Shown piece by piece: positions 6,946 through 14,941 of a stretch of 34,185 nucleotides of DNA. Within the stretch, counting starts at the first letter, position 1. Each line of letters begins with the position of its first letter. Location of the stretch: contig CAIRBT010000133.1 in assembly GCA_903876875.1 (NCBI GenBank), positions 1 to 34,185 of the forward strand. Reading direction: 5' to 3'. The position numbers and the translations under genes were made by a program. Source of the stretch: an uncultured Geobacteraceae bacterium (GTDB taxonomy: Bacteria > Desulfobacterota > Desulfuromonadia > Geobacterales > Pseudopelobacteraceae). The notes below the pieces were generated by a model. That model was given only the letters and a program-made list of their open reading frames with translations. It was not told the DNA's origin and made no database searches.

Positions 6946-7644
6946 TTACTTGCGAGCCACAGCGCACAACACCGGATGAAGAATTAACGGGTTCATATTG
7001 CAGGTCAGCCGTCTGGTAAAGTGGATCTTCGCCCAATAGAGTGCGCGGACAAGTCGAATCAGTTTCAGATATAAACCAGTAGGTTTGTAATCTTCATAGC
7101 CAAAAAATTCTATGGTGGTGAAACCGGCTGTGCGGAGTACCTGTTGCAGACTATGCTCAACATACCCCACTTCATGGGTTATATCATTATACCGATGAAG
7201 ATGACCGTCCGGTGCTTGAAGATTGGGAACCTGAATAATCACTTTCCCCCCCTCGGCCAGTCCATCATGGATAGCTCGCAAGAAACCGATTGTCGCCTCT
7301 TTTTTCACATGCTCCAGCACATCGAGCAGAGTTATTACTTCAAAAGAGCCCCTTCTCGACCGGAGCCACTCCGCAGTATCAGTTACCAATTCGCAATTAA
7401 GATCCAGAGTGGCGCAGTACCCGATAGTACTGGGAGAAATATCAATGCCTGAATACGCACCATACCCCCACCTTTTCATACAGGTGAGCATTTCACCTCT
7501 GCCAACTCCAATATCCAGAACCCTCCTCTCTTTATTTTCAGGGAAAAATTTCCGGTAGTTCAGCTCAAACTGGTCAAATTTAAACTCGGCTTGCTCATAT
7601 TCACCAAAAGCATTCTCCAGATAATTTTCGTAAATTTCTTTCAT
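6946..7644 (-). CDS. SAM-dependent methyltransferase, copy 2
   Basis: 232 residues, with motif I LDIGVGRGEML, GIDIS and motif II VITLLDVLEH, and long stretches identical to the AT-rich copy (for example VIIQVPNLQAPDGHLHRYND and the C-terminal LHPVLCAVA). The start is ATG 7644 (MKEIYENY), matching the start supported in copy 1; the longer frame from 7680 has no matching residues. It probably methylates a precursor or growing chain in the same glycan pathway. It lies between fcl and the regulator and has the GC content of those genes, so this is likely the resident copy. Confidence 0.87.
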   Translation of the reverse strand: MKEIYENYLENAFGEYEQAEFKFDQFELNYRKFFPENKERRVLDIGVGRGEMLTCMKRWGYGAYSGIDISPSTIGYCATLDLNCELVTDTAEWLRSRRGSFEVITLLDVLEHVKKEATIGFLRAIHDGLAEGGKVIIQVPNLQAPDGHLHRYNDITHEVGYVEHSLQQVLRTAGFTTIEFFGYEDYKPTGLYLKLIRLVRALYWAKIHFTRRLTCNMNPLILHPVLCAVARK

Positions 7645-7724
7645 CCAATATTCCCGCGCACAGTTGGTATGTGACCACATCCGTCCTACACATCAAGCAG
7701 GTTGTATATTCCTGTTTTTCGTGA

Positions 7725-8687
7725 CTACCGGTTTTCCAAAAACCACTGATAGGCTCCGGCAATCCCCTCACGCAGTTCAATGGCATGCCGCCACCCCAGG
7801 CCATGAATACGGGATGAGTCGGCGAGTTTACGGGGGGTTCCGTCCGGCTTGCTTTCGTCCAGCAGTACCGATCCGCTGAAACCGACGACTTCCCGCACCA
7901 GCAGTGCCAAATCATAAATACTGATTTCCTGACCGGAACCGACGTTAATGAGTGCCGGTGCCGCCGGGTTGTTCAGCAGTTCACCATAGCTGTCATCATC
8001 AAGATTCATGAGAAACAGACAGGCCGCCGCCAGATCGTCAACCTGGAGGAACTCACGGAGCGGTGTTCCACTTCCCCATATGGTGACCGTATCATCTCCC
8101 CGCTCCTTTGCTTCATGGAACTTGCGAATCATGGCCGGCAACACATGGGATTTTTCCAGATCGAAGTTGTCGTTGGGGCCGTACAGATTATTCGGCATGG
8201 CAGCCAGATAGCGGGTGCCGTATTGCTGGTTGTACGAGCGGCATTCATAAATACCGGCTATTTTGGCGATGGCATAGGCATCATTGGTCGGCTCCAGAAA
8301 ACCGCTCAACAAATGTTCTTCCTGCATCGGTTGGGGGGCAAACTTCGGATAGATGCAAGTACTGCCAAGAAACAGCAAGCGGGTTACGCCCGATTTCCAG
8401 CAGTTGTGAATGATATTATCCTGAATGATCAGATTGTCATGGATAAACTCCCCCTTGTAACTGCTGTTGGCAATAATTCCTCCAACCCGGGCAGCGGCAA
8501 GAAAGACGTAGTCGGGACGGAATTCTTCAAAGAAGGCCTCGACAGCAACCTGCTTACAAAGGTCAAGCTCCCCTTTGGTTCGAAGCAGCAGATTGCGATA
8601 CCCTTCCGCCTGCAACGCCCTCACAAGGGCCGAACCCACCATACCCCGATGGCCAGCCACAAAAATTTTTGCATCCTGATGCATCAT
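7725..8687 (-). CDS. fcl: GDP-L-fucose synthase
   Basis: 320 residues, full length. NADP-binding GHRGMVG at the N-terminus, LGSTCIYPKFAPQPM and Y-x3-K (YAIAK), followed by NLYGPNDNFD, are all characteristic of Fcl/WcaG. The enzyme epimerises and reduces GDP-4-dehydro-6-deoxy-D-mannose, the product of Gmd, to GDP-L-fucose in the cytoplasm. It is the first gene of the visible polysaccharide run; a perfect -10 hexamer lies about 35 bp upstream. The start has GGGGA seven bases upstream of a double ATG. Confidence 0.94.
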   Translation of the reverse strand: MMHQDAKIFVAGHRGMVGSALVRALQAEGYRNLLLRTKGELDLCKQVAVEAFFEEFRPDYVFLAAARVGGIIANSSYKGEFIHDNLIIQDNIIHNCWKSGVTRLLFLGSTCIYPKFAPQPMQEEHLLSGFLEPTNDAYAIAKIAGIYECRSYNQQYGTRYLAAMPNNLYGPNDNFDLEKSHVLPAMIRKFHEAKERGDDTVTIWGSGTPLREFLQVDDLAAACLFLMNLDDDSYGELLNNPAAPALINVGSGQEISIYDLALLVREVVGFSGSVLLDESKPDGTPRKLADSSRIHGLGWRHAIELREGIAGAYQWFLENR

Positions 8688-8720
8688 CTGTACGTCCCCA
8701 TTTCTTTGTTAATTCAGAAG

Positions 8721-8726
8721 ATTATA
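8721..8726 (-). promoter_or_regulatory. Possible -10 element for the fcl-led operon
   Basis: On the minus strand this reads TATAAT, a consensus -10 hexamer 34 bp before fcl. No good -35 is present at 16-18 bp, so the promoter may be weak or activator-dependent. Confidence 0.35.
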
Positions 8727-8959
8727 TGTAACCGATTCAACAAGCTCTTACATTAAAAAAACAACAAGAAATTACCCCTAACCCCCATTTTTTAAAAGTG
8801 AATTGTTTTCCCGATGGCACACATATCCACCCATGAGAAAAATGTCCGGTTCGGTTGGGCAAAGCAACCCGTGCCCAACAATCTCAACACCAAACCGCAG
8901 GGGCGACCCCATGTGGTCGCCCTGGTGCCAACGACACACAGAGCCACCTCACGGGCGAC

Positions 8960-8997
8960 AAAAAGCCTCCCCCATTATAAAAGGGGACTGAGGGGGA
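8960..8997 (-). terminator. Likely terminator of crcB-DUF190 operon, built from a C/G-run repeat
   Basis: On the minus strand TCCCCC pairs with GGGGGA across 18 bases, followed by GGCTTTTTG. It lies 45 bp past the DUF190 stop. The same sequence type is common as a dispersed intergenic element, so termination may be a secondary use. Confidence 0.5.
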
Positions 8998-9041
8998 TTT
9001 GCTCTTGAATGCCACAATACTTTTATAGCGTCAGCCGCTCT

Positions 9042-9377
9042 CTATTTGTGCCCATACCGGATCACGGTCGCCTTCTCCAGGGTGATCATCCCCCCTGCCA
9101 TCATGGCGTCAATACGGGGCATTATGGCATCAATTTTTTCCTGGCTGTCAACGACCTCCACCACCAGCGGCAGGTCGGCCGAAAGATCCAGTAGTTTCTG
9201 ACTATGGTAGACCCGGGTGGCACCAAAACCACAGATGCCGCGCAGGACGGTGGCACCGGCAAACTGTTCCCGCCGCAGTAATTCAACCAGTGCCTCAGAG
9301 AGCGGTTGATGGCCGTGGCGATCACTTTCTCCGATAAAAATCCGCATCAGCACCTGTTCACCAATCAATTTTGTCAT
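9042..9377 (-). CDS. DUF190 family protein linked to CrcB
   Basis: A 111-residue cytoplasmic protein with the DUF190 (PF02641) hallmarks: LMRIFIGESDRHGHQPL near the N-terminus, AGATVLRGICGFG in the middle, and PLVVEVVDS toward the end. The fold is PII-like (ferredoxin-like trimer). The family is repeatedly found beside crcB, and its precise role in fluoride resistance is unknown. The ATG overlaps the crcB stop by four bases (ATGA), so the two are translationally coupled. GAGGATG provides the ribosome site. Confidence 0.9.
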   Translation of the reverse strand: MTKLIGEQVLMRIFIGESDRHGHQPLSEALVELLRREQFAGATVLRGICGFGATRVYHSQKLLDLSADLPLVVEVVDSQEKIDAIMPRIDAMMAGGMITLEKATVIRYGHK

Positions 9378-9751
9378 GGTAACATCCTCACGGTAACAAT
9401 ACCGAGCCAGGTAAACAGCAAGCAGACCGCCACACTTGCCAGCACATTGGCAAAGGCGACCAGAAACCGGCCATCTTCCAGCAGGGTAAAGGTTTCGTAG
9501 CTAAAGGTGGAAAAAGTTGTTAAACCACCGAGAAAACCGACCGTCAAACCAAGCCGCAGGGTATCGGAAAGCAACGTACTCCGGAGACCCAGCTCCATTA
9601 TCAACCCGATCAGATAGGCACCGATAACGTTGACCGCAAAGGTTCCGTAGGGAAAGGACCGCCCCAGCAGGGAATAGACCCACCCGGACAGGTAGTAGCG
9701 GGTCAGACCACCTCCCGCACAACAGACAGCTATGGTCAGTGCCGTTCTCAC
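9374..9751 (-). CDS. crcB: Fluoride channel CrcB/Fluc
   Basis: 125 residues with four hydrophobic helices. The family motifs are visible: GGGLTRYYL (helix 1), GTFAVNVIGAYLIG (helix 2, with the conserved Asn) and GFLGGLTTFSTFSYE (helix 3, with the TTFSTF break that forms the fluoride/Na+ site). It forms dual-topology dimers that export fluoride across the inner membrane. The start is GTG 9751, with AAGGAA seven bases upstream. I looked for a fluoride (crcB-type) riboswitch upstream and did not find a convincing one. Confidence 0.95.
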   Translation of the reverse strand: MRTALTIAVCCAGGGLTRYYLSGWVYSLLGRSFPYGTFAVNVIGAYLIGLIMELGLRSTLLSDTLRLGLTVGFLGGLTTFSTFSYETFTLLEDGRFLVAFANVLASVAVCLLFTWLGIVTVRMLP

Positions 9752-9865
9752 GTTACAATTCCTTACTGTTCATCCAATAAAATCCTGTATCTACCTGCCT
9801 GTCCCACCAAACGCCCCTCTGTACTATGACAATTGGTGCATACTAGACGATTATTTCTAAAATGT

Positions 9866-9892
9866 CACGAAGCAGAATGGGCGTATTTCGTG
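9866..9892. promoter_or_regulatory. Inverted repeat in the crcB/cbiQ divergent region
   Basis: CACGAA (9866-9871) and TTCGTG (9887-9892) are separated by 15 bases, between two divergent operons. Spacing and position suit a regulator site, but six-base arms can occur by chance. Confidence 0.25.
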
Positions 9893-9908
9893 TAATAATT
9901 TTTGAAAT

Positions 9909-9942
9909 GTGTTACTGAAAGGGTATTGCCATCCAATAACAC
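9909..9942 (+). promoter_or_regulatory. Overlapping small hairpins in the cbiQ leader
   Basis: GTGTTA (9909-9914) can pair with TAACAC (9937-9942), while TATTG (9924-9928) can pair with CAATA (9934-9938). The two stems share two bases, so they partly compete. They lie 27 bp before the preferred cbiQ start. There is no match to a B12 riboswitch core. Confidence 0.25.
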
Positions 9943-9968
9943 TACCCTACCGGGGGATTCTGCAGACC

Positions 9969-10781
9969 ATGAATGCCATCACCACCGCCGTTATTGACTT
10001 GAAACAGCTTGAGCTGTTCGCCCAGGGGGACACACAGGTTCACGGACGGGATGCCCGGGTCAAGGTGTTGGTAACACTGTTTTTTATTCTTTCCGTCATT
10101 TCTTACCACCGCTATGAAATCAACGGTCTGCTCCCTTTCACCCTCTTCCCGATCATTATGGTGTGCCGGGCAGAACTGCCAATTCCCTATCTTGCCAGAA
10201 AAATGCTCCTCATCTGCCCGTTCATACTGCTGATTGGTGCTTTTAATCCACTTTTGGATCGTAGTACCCTCTGGCAGGTCGGTTCAATCGAAATCAGCGG
10301 CGGCTGCATATCACTCCTTTCCCTGCTGCTTCGCTCCTTTCTTACCATCGGAGCGGCACTCATTCTGGTGGCGACCACCGGTTTCACCACCATCTGCCAG
10401 GCACTGGAGCGCCTCGGTATGCCGGAGGTTTTTACGGTGCAACTGCTGTTTCTCCATCGCTATCTGTTCGTACTTGCCGAAGAGGCCGAACGGGCCTCCC
10501 GGGCACGGGAACTCCGAAGTTGCGGCAGCACAGGGAGGGGGATCGGTAGCTTTGGATCATTGACCGGCCACCTGCTGCTCCGCACCTGGCAACGGGCGGA
10601 GCGGATACATACCACCATGCTGTCACGGGGTTTTACCGGACAGTTCCACGGTCAACGTCGGGAGCGGTTCAGTCACGCGGATCTTACGTTCCTCATCAGC
10701 TGGAGTGTCACCTTTCTACTCATGCGCACCATGGAACCGGCAACACTGCTCGGCAGCTTCATCACCGGTGCTTTCCCGTGA
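9969..10781 (+). CDS. cbiQ: ECF transporter transmembrane (T) component, CbiQ-type
   Basis: About 270 residues with several hydrophobic helices and the two cytoplasmic coupling segments of EcfT/CbiQ proteins: ERASRARELR and MLSRGFTG (Ala-Arg-Gly-type motifs that dock into the ATPase). It links the ATPase to a substrate-binding S component in cobalt/nickel or vitamin uptake. The start is placed at ATG 9969 (MNAITTAV), with GGGGGA upstream, rather than the GTG at 9909, which lies in a hairpin and adds a non-hydrophobic tail. cbiO follows with a GTGA overlap. No S component (CbiM/CbiN or other) is encoded in this window, so the substrate is not certain. Confidence 0.88.
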   Translation: MNAITTAVIDLKQLELFAQGDTQVHGRDARVKVLVTLFFILSVISYHRYEINGLLPFTLFPIIMVCRAELPIPYLARKMLLICPFILLIGAFNPLLDRSTLWQVGSIEISGGCISLLSLLLRSFLTIGAALILVATTGFTTICQALERLGMPEVFTVQLLFLHRYLFVLAEEAERASRARELRSCGSTGRGIGSFGSLTGHLLLRTWQRAERIHTTMLSRGFTGQFHGQRRERFSHADLTFLISWSVTFLLMRTMEPATLLGSFITGAFP

Positions 10782-11536
10782 GCCACCATATCGTTGAGGT
10801 GAAAAATCTCCGCCATGTCTACGCCGATGGCACCGTGGCACTTGATACGGTCTCCTTTCGTATTACCCATGGTGAATCAGTTGCCATTATCGGCGCCAAC
10901 GGGGCCGGAAAATCGACACTGCTCCAGCACTTAAACGGCTGTATCACGGCCACTTCAGGGGAGGTTTTTATCGGCCACATCCCCCTCACCCGTAACACCC
11001 TCCCCGCGATCCGCCGTACGGTTGGTATGGTTTTCCAGTATCCCGATGACCAACTCTTCATGCCCACGGTGTTTGAAGACGTGGCCTTCGGCCCCCGCAA
11101 TCAGGGACTGCCGGAGGAGCTGACCGCCGAACGGGTCAGGGAAGCCCTGGAGCTGGTGGGTGCCGCACACCTCGCGTCAAAGCCCCCCTACCATCTATCC
11201 GGCGGCGAAAAGAAACGGGTAGCAATCGCCACGGTGCTGGCCATGTCACCCGACGTGCTGGTCATGGACGAACCGACCAGCGGTCTGGACCCCTTCGCAC
11301 GGCGACAACTTATGGGGCTGCTCCGGGAATTTCACCACACGAAGATCTTTACCAGCCATGACCTGGATATGGTACTTGAGCTCTGCCCACGAACCATCAT
11401 CCTCCACGAAGGAATTATTATGGCCGATGGAGCCACCGCTGATATCTTCGCCAATGACCACCTGCTTGCCGCCTGTCGACTGGAAAAACCTTTTGCTCTC
11501 CAGGGGTGCCCAGTGTGCCGCACATCAACTAATTAA
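10778..11536 (+). CDS. cbiO: ECF transporter ATP-binding (A) component, CbiO-type
   Basis: 252 residues with Walker A GANGAGKST, a Q-loop in VFQYPDDQLF (typical of EcfA/CbiO), signature LSGGEKKRVAIA, Walker B VLVMDEPTSGLD and the switch His in FTSHDLD. It powers the CbiQ membrane component. It starts at a GTG that overlaps the cbiQ stop, so the two subunits are coupled. The C-terminal CPVC pair is unusual but of unknown meaning. Cobalt is the usual CbiQO substrate; other metals or vitamins are possible because no S component is adjacent. Confidence 0.92.
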   Translation: MSHHIVEVKNLRHVYADGTVALDTVSFRITHGESVAIIGANGAGKSTLLQHLNGCITATSGEVFIGHIPLTRNTLPAIRRTVGMVFQYPDDQLFMPTVFEDVAFGPRNQGLPEELTAERVREALELVGAAHLASKPPYHLSGGEKKRVAIATVLAMSPDVLVMDEPTSGLDPFARRQLMGLLREFHHTKIFTSHDLDMVLELCPRTIILHEGIIMADGATADIFANDHLLAACRLEKPFALQGCPVCRTSTN

Positions 11537-11577
11537 ATAGTTCTAATCACTTCACTTATTCTGTATACAATTCCAGC

Positions 11578-11606
11578 TTTACAAAAAAATGATTTTTGCT
11601 TACTAT
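11578..11606 (+). promoter_or_regulatory. Candidate promoter of the binding-protein/chemoreceptor operon
   Basis: TTTACA (11578-11583), 17 bases, then TACTAT (11601-11606), in an AT-rich gap 57 bp before the start at 11663. The -35 is good (5/6) and the -10 moderate (4/6). Confidence 0.4.
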
Positions 11607-11662
11607 ATGTAAACAATATTTTTTTAATTAACAATCTAACGTTATTGGTAAAGGAGAAGGGT

Positions 11663-12424
11663 ATGAAGCGTACTATCGTAGGATCTCTTGTGGCACTTGT
11701 TCTGTCGACGACAGCTCTGTATGCAGCAGATGAAATCAAGGTTGGCGGTGGCGGTGCTTCAATAGCCACGGTTTTCAAACCGGTTAAGTCCCATTTTGAG
11801 AAGGATACCGGAAGCATCCTGGTAATTTCCCAGAGCACTCCCAAAAATGGTCTCATTGATTTAATGAATGGCACCGTCGATGTGGCAACAGCCGGAGTTC
11901 CCCTCGAAGCAATGATCAAGGGGGCGGAGAAGGAAGGGGTTAAAGTTAACGCTGCCGCTCTGGAAAGCAAGGTAGTAGCGGTCAATCGTACCGTAGTGCT
12001 GGTTCACCCCTCCAATTCTGTGCAGACCCTGACAAAGGAGCAGCTGAAAGGGATTTTCACCGGAAAATTTGTTAACTGGAAAGAGGTCGGTGGCTCCGAC
12101 TCCCCCATTCTGGTTGCGTGGGGCAAACTGACACCGGGGCAGAACGCCCAGTTCAGTGCCAAAATTCTTGACGGTGAAGCGGTCATGAAGGACATCATTG
12201 ATACCACCGACTATTTCGGCATTAAGGATACCGTGGCAGCAACACCCGAAGCTATCGGCATCGACCCGTTCGCGCTGGGAGCCGACGGCACAGTGAAAGT
12301 TCTACTGACAGAACCGCCGCTTAACTCCGATATTATCGTCGTCACCAAGGGTAAACCTTCGGCGAAAGCACAAAAACTCATCTCATACATCACCGGTGCC
12401 GGAAGTAAATATATCATTAAATAG
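11663..12424 (+). CDS. PstS-like periplasmic solute-binding protein
   Basis: 253 residues beginning MKRTIVGSLVALVLSTTA-LYAADE, a clear Sec signal peptide with cleavage after Ala. The start at 11663 is chosen over 11645 because AAGGAGAAGG precedes it. The mature part has the PBP_like_2/PstS layout: VGGGGASIATVFKP at the first ligand loop and LTKEQLKGIFTGKFVNWKEVGG in the second lobe. The phosphate-contact S-G-T signature of true PstS is not present; the equivalent stretch reads KLTPGQNAQF. The ligand is therefore probably not free phosphate, or the site is remodelled. No ABC permease or ATPase is nearby. Instead a chemoreceptor follows after 43 bp, so it may be a sensory binding protein. Confidence 0.85.
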   Translation: MKRTIVGSLVALVLSTTALYAADEIKVGGGGASIATVFKPVKSHFEKDTGSILVISQSTPKNGLIDLMNGTVDVATAGVPLEAMIKGAEKEGVKVNAAALESKVVAVNRTVVLVHPSNSVQTLTKEQLKGIFTGKFVNWKEVGGSDSPILVAWGKLTPGQNAQFSAKILDGEAVMKDIIDTTDYFGIKDTVAATPEAIGIDPFALGADGTVKVLLTEPPLNSDIIVVTKGKPSAKAQKLISYITGAGSKYIIK

Positions 12425-12467
12425 CCTTCATGTAGGCTCTGAGTAGTGTCGTACAAGGAGGAAAACT

Positions 12468-14933
12468 TTGAAAATCCGGACGAAACTTCAGCTGAATCTG
12501 CTTATGATTTCACTGGTTATTACTGCGGTGGTCGCCTCAAGTGTCGTAGGTATGCTCTTTGTGAGGGGCAAGCTCACCTATCTGACCCAGCAGAGCGCTC
12601 CCTACCAGACGCGCACAGCGGAGTTTCAGAGAGCTCTCCAGAGAGTCGGTGGTGAACTGGTAGAGACCACCATAACCCGGAGCACCAAGGAATATCAGGA
12701 GGCACGGGTTCAGACAGATAAGGCTTTGACTGAGCTTAAGACAAGTAACGAACAGCTGCAGGCACTAAAAAGCAGCGACAGTACGGCGTACATTGAGATG
12801 GAGAAAAGTGCCCGAGAGCTGTTTACCGTAACCGAGAGCCGCCTCAAGGCGGAAGCCGAAGTATCCGATATTGACACCAAACTCTATGAAGTGCTTGACA
12901 AGGTTGAAACCAACATTAAAGAGCTTGATGGCCGAATCAGAAAACTTCAGGAAGACCGAAGTGCCGTCTATGCCGGTTCACTCAAGGAGAGCAAAGTATC
13001 GGTCACCCGTCTGCGTGACATTGAAGTTTTCAAGACGTATCTGAATGAACTGCTCCACACGGTAAATGATATCCAAAAAGCGGCTGACCGCAAAGGTGTG
13101 TTGATGGCACGGAGCCGTTACACCGTTGCCCTGACAAAGGCGTTTCAATGCAGTTACCCGAAGAACTCCCGGAAAATCTCCGAGGAGTTAAAGAAACTCT
13201 CAGATTTGGTTGATGAACTGATCAAACTCAAAAGTGTTTCCGCTATTGAGGTGGCTGCCAAAGCCCGTATTGATAGCATTAATAGTGAGCTGGGGGAAAA
13301 AAACTCCCTTATCCTTGTGGAGATTGATCAGTCGACAACGGCCTTTTCCGATAAGAACAAACGGGAAGATGATCAGCTGGGCATGAGTTATGGTGCCGCC
13401 AATGCAGCCACCAGTATCCGGCTCGGCATGGCCGAATATCTCTCCCTCAGCATTGTCGTGGCCCACATGGCAGACCATCTGGCATTGGCAAAAAGCAGCA
13501 ACGATGTTGACGCAGCGCAAAACGAGCTGAACATCGCCTTTACCCGCTGTGAAACACTCCGGAAAAGCATGGAACAGCTGCTGGCTCGCCTCTCTGCCCA
13601 GAAGGAAGCCGGACTGCTGCGCAACGCCGTCGCCTCCTTCCAGACCGCCCGGCAGACCATCAGCGGCGACGATGGCTACATCGCAAAAGTACGCAAAAAA
13701 ATCGCCATGATCGAAGAAGCAACTCGTCTTAATACCAAGGTACGTCAGCAGATAGATGCCCAGGCAGCACAAGGGCGTGTCACCATCTCCGCAGCCCTTG
13801 GCGATCAGGAAAAAGCCATTGCGTCGGTCAACAGTATGAGCCGAAACTCCATCATTCTTGTCGTGGTAATCGGCCTCTGCTCGCTGCTTATCGGCATTTT
13901 CTTTGCAATCATGCTCAATCGCGCCCTCTTTCGCCCCATTGAGGAACTGTCTGCCCTGGCGGGTGAATTTGGTAACGGTAATTTCACCATAGTGCTTGAC
14001 GAAAGCCGGAAAGATGAATTTGGTGAACTGGGCATACACTTCAATCAGGCAAGTAAACGACTCCTTGAAATGGCGAGCAAACTTACCATAGCCATTGCCA
14101 ATCTTGCATCCAACTCGTCACAGCTCACCAGCACTGCACGGGAATTATCATCAGGTGCCCAGGAACAGAGCCGTCAGACGTCCCAGTCTGCCACCGCACT
14201 CACCGAAATGAGCCAGACCATCTCAGAAGTTGCCGACCACGCCCTGGGGGCTGCCGATGCCTCCCGTCAGACACTGGATAAGGCGGCAAACGGCAGTCAG
14301 GTGGTGGGAAAAGCGGTGCAAGGTATGGAGCAGATCGCTACCGCCGTGGAAGAGGCGGCCAGTCACATCAAGGCACTGGGGTCAAGTTCCGAGCAGATTG
14401 GCTCCATTATTGGCGTAATTAACGATATTGCCGATCAAACCAACCTGCTGGCTCTTAATGCCGCCATTGAAGCGGCCCGTGCCGGTGAAGTCGGCAAAGG
14501 CTTCTCCGTGGTTGCCGATGAAGTGCGCAACCTTGCCAACCGGACTACGGAGGCGACGGCTCAAATTTCCAACATGGTGCTGGAAATTCAGGCGGTAACC
14601 AGCAAGTCGGTTATTGCCATGGAGGTCGGTAATGGCCGTGTGGTGGCAGGGGTTAAACTGGCCAGTGAGGCGCGCCAGTCTCTTGATGATATTGTTGAGG
14701 CATCGGGACGTGGTGCATCCATGGTGAAACGGATCGCCACCGCCACCGAAGAGGAATCGGTAGCCGCCCAGCAGGTCGCCTCCAGCATGGTTAATATCGC
14801 CGATATCACCCACAAAACGGAGCAGTCCATGGAGGAAATCAGTCACGCCTCACTTGAACTAAACAAGATTGCCACCGAATTGTCCCATATGGCGTCATGG
14901 TTTAAAACCGGCACCATCATACCGGCAGCGTAG
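12468..14933 (+). CDS. Methyl-accepting chemotaxis protein with very long periplasmic domain
   Basis: 821 residues. TM1 lies near residues 9-30 and TM2 near 462-486, leaving about 430 largely helical residues outside the membrane, far more than the usual 150-250. A HAMP domain ([20 protein letters not shown]) and a cytoplasmic signalling hairpin follow. Its tip reads [20 protein letters not shown], the CheA/CheW-binding core, then [13 protein letters not shown]. Translation starts at TTG 12468, with AAGGAGG six bases upstream. No pentapeptide for CheR/CheB tethering is seen at the C-terminus. It is paralogous over its whole length to the protein at 29031-31448. Operon position suggests that it reads the PstS-like protein encoded just upstream. 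Confidence 0.92.
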   Translation: MKIRTKLQLNLLMISLVITAVVASSVVGMLFVRGKLTYLTQQSAPYQTRTAEFQRALQRVGGELVETTITRSTKEYQEARVQTDKALTELKTSNEQLQALKSSDSTAYIEMEKSARELFTVTESRLKAEAEVSDIDTKLYEVLDKVETNIKELDGRIRKLQEDRSAVYAGSLKESKVSVTRLRDIEVFKTYLNELLHTVNDIQKAADRKGVLMARSRYTVALTKAFQCSYPKNSRKISEELKKLSDLVDELIKLKSVSAIEVAAKARIDSINSELGEKNSLILVEIDQSTTAFSDKNKREDDQLGMSYGAANAATSIRLGMAEYLSLSIVVAHMADHLALAKSSNDVDAAQNELNIAFTRCETLRKSMEQLLARLSAQKEAGLLRNAVASFQTARQTISGDDGYIAKVRKKIAMIEEATRLNTKVRQQIDAQAAQGRVTISAALGDQEKAIASVNSMSRNSIILVVVIGLCSLLIGIFFAIMLNRALFRPIEELSALAGEFGNGNFTIVLDESRKDEFGELGIHFNQASKRLLEMASKLTIAIANLASNSSQLTSTARELSSGAQEQSRQTSQSATALTEMSQTISEVADHALGAADASRQTLDKAANGSQVVGKAVQGMEQIATAVEEAASHIKALGSSSEQIGSIIGVINDIADQTNLLALNAAIEAARAGEVGKGFSVVADEVRNLANRTTEATAQISNMVLEIQAVTSKSVIAMEVGNGRVVAGVKLASEARQSLDDIVEASGRGASMVKRIATATEEESVAAQQVASSMVNIADITHKTEQSMEEISHASLELNKIATELSHMASWFKTGTIIPAA

Positions 14934-14941
14934 GAGTCAAC

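Larger units (their letters stand above)
8688..9041. repeat. Non-coding stretch with three palindromic elements
   Basis: No gene-like frame is seen between fcl and the DUF190 gene. The stretch holds an inverted repeat GTTGGGCA/TGCCCAAC (8854-8861 with 8872-8879), a hairpin GGGCGACC/GGTCGCCC with a 6-base loop (8901-8922), and a C/G-run palindrome at 8968-8997. A partial C-run element lies near 8775-8800 (ACCCCTAACCCCC). The first resembles the ends of the 101-bp repeats near wzm. Together they look like dispersed REP-like intergenic repeats. Confidence 0.7.

Noticed and set aside
7601-7915. 104-residue minus-strand frame spanning the fcl end and methyltransferase start
   Set aside because: It overlaps two well-supported genes in another frame and has no family features.
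8115-8756. 213-residue plus-strand frame opposite fcl
   Set aside because: It lies antisense to a complete GDP-fucose synthase and reads through its upstream region without motifs.
9752-9908. Fluoride riboswitch upstream of crcB
   Set aside because: The leader contains G-rich stretches (GGGGCGTTTGGTGGG on the minus strand), but the conserved order of the crcB-motif pseudoknot could not be traced.
13200-14039. 279-residue antisense frame inside the first chemoreceptor
   Set aside because: A long open antisense frame is a codon-usage effect of the receptor gene; no ribosome site or domain is seen.
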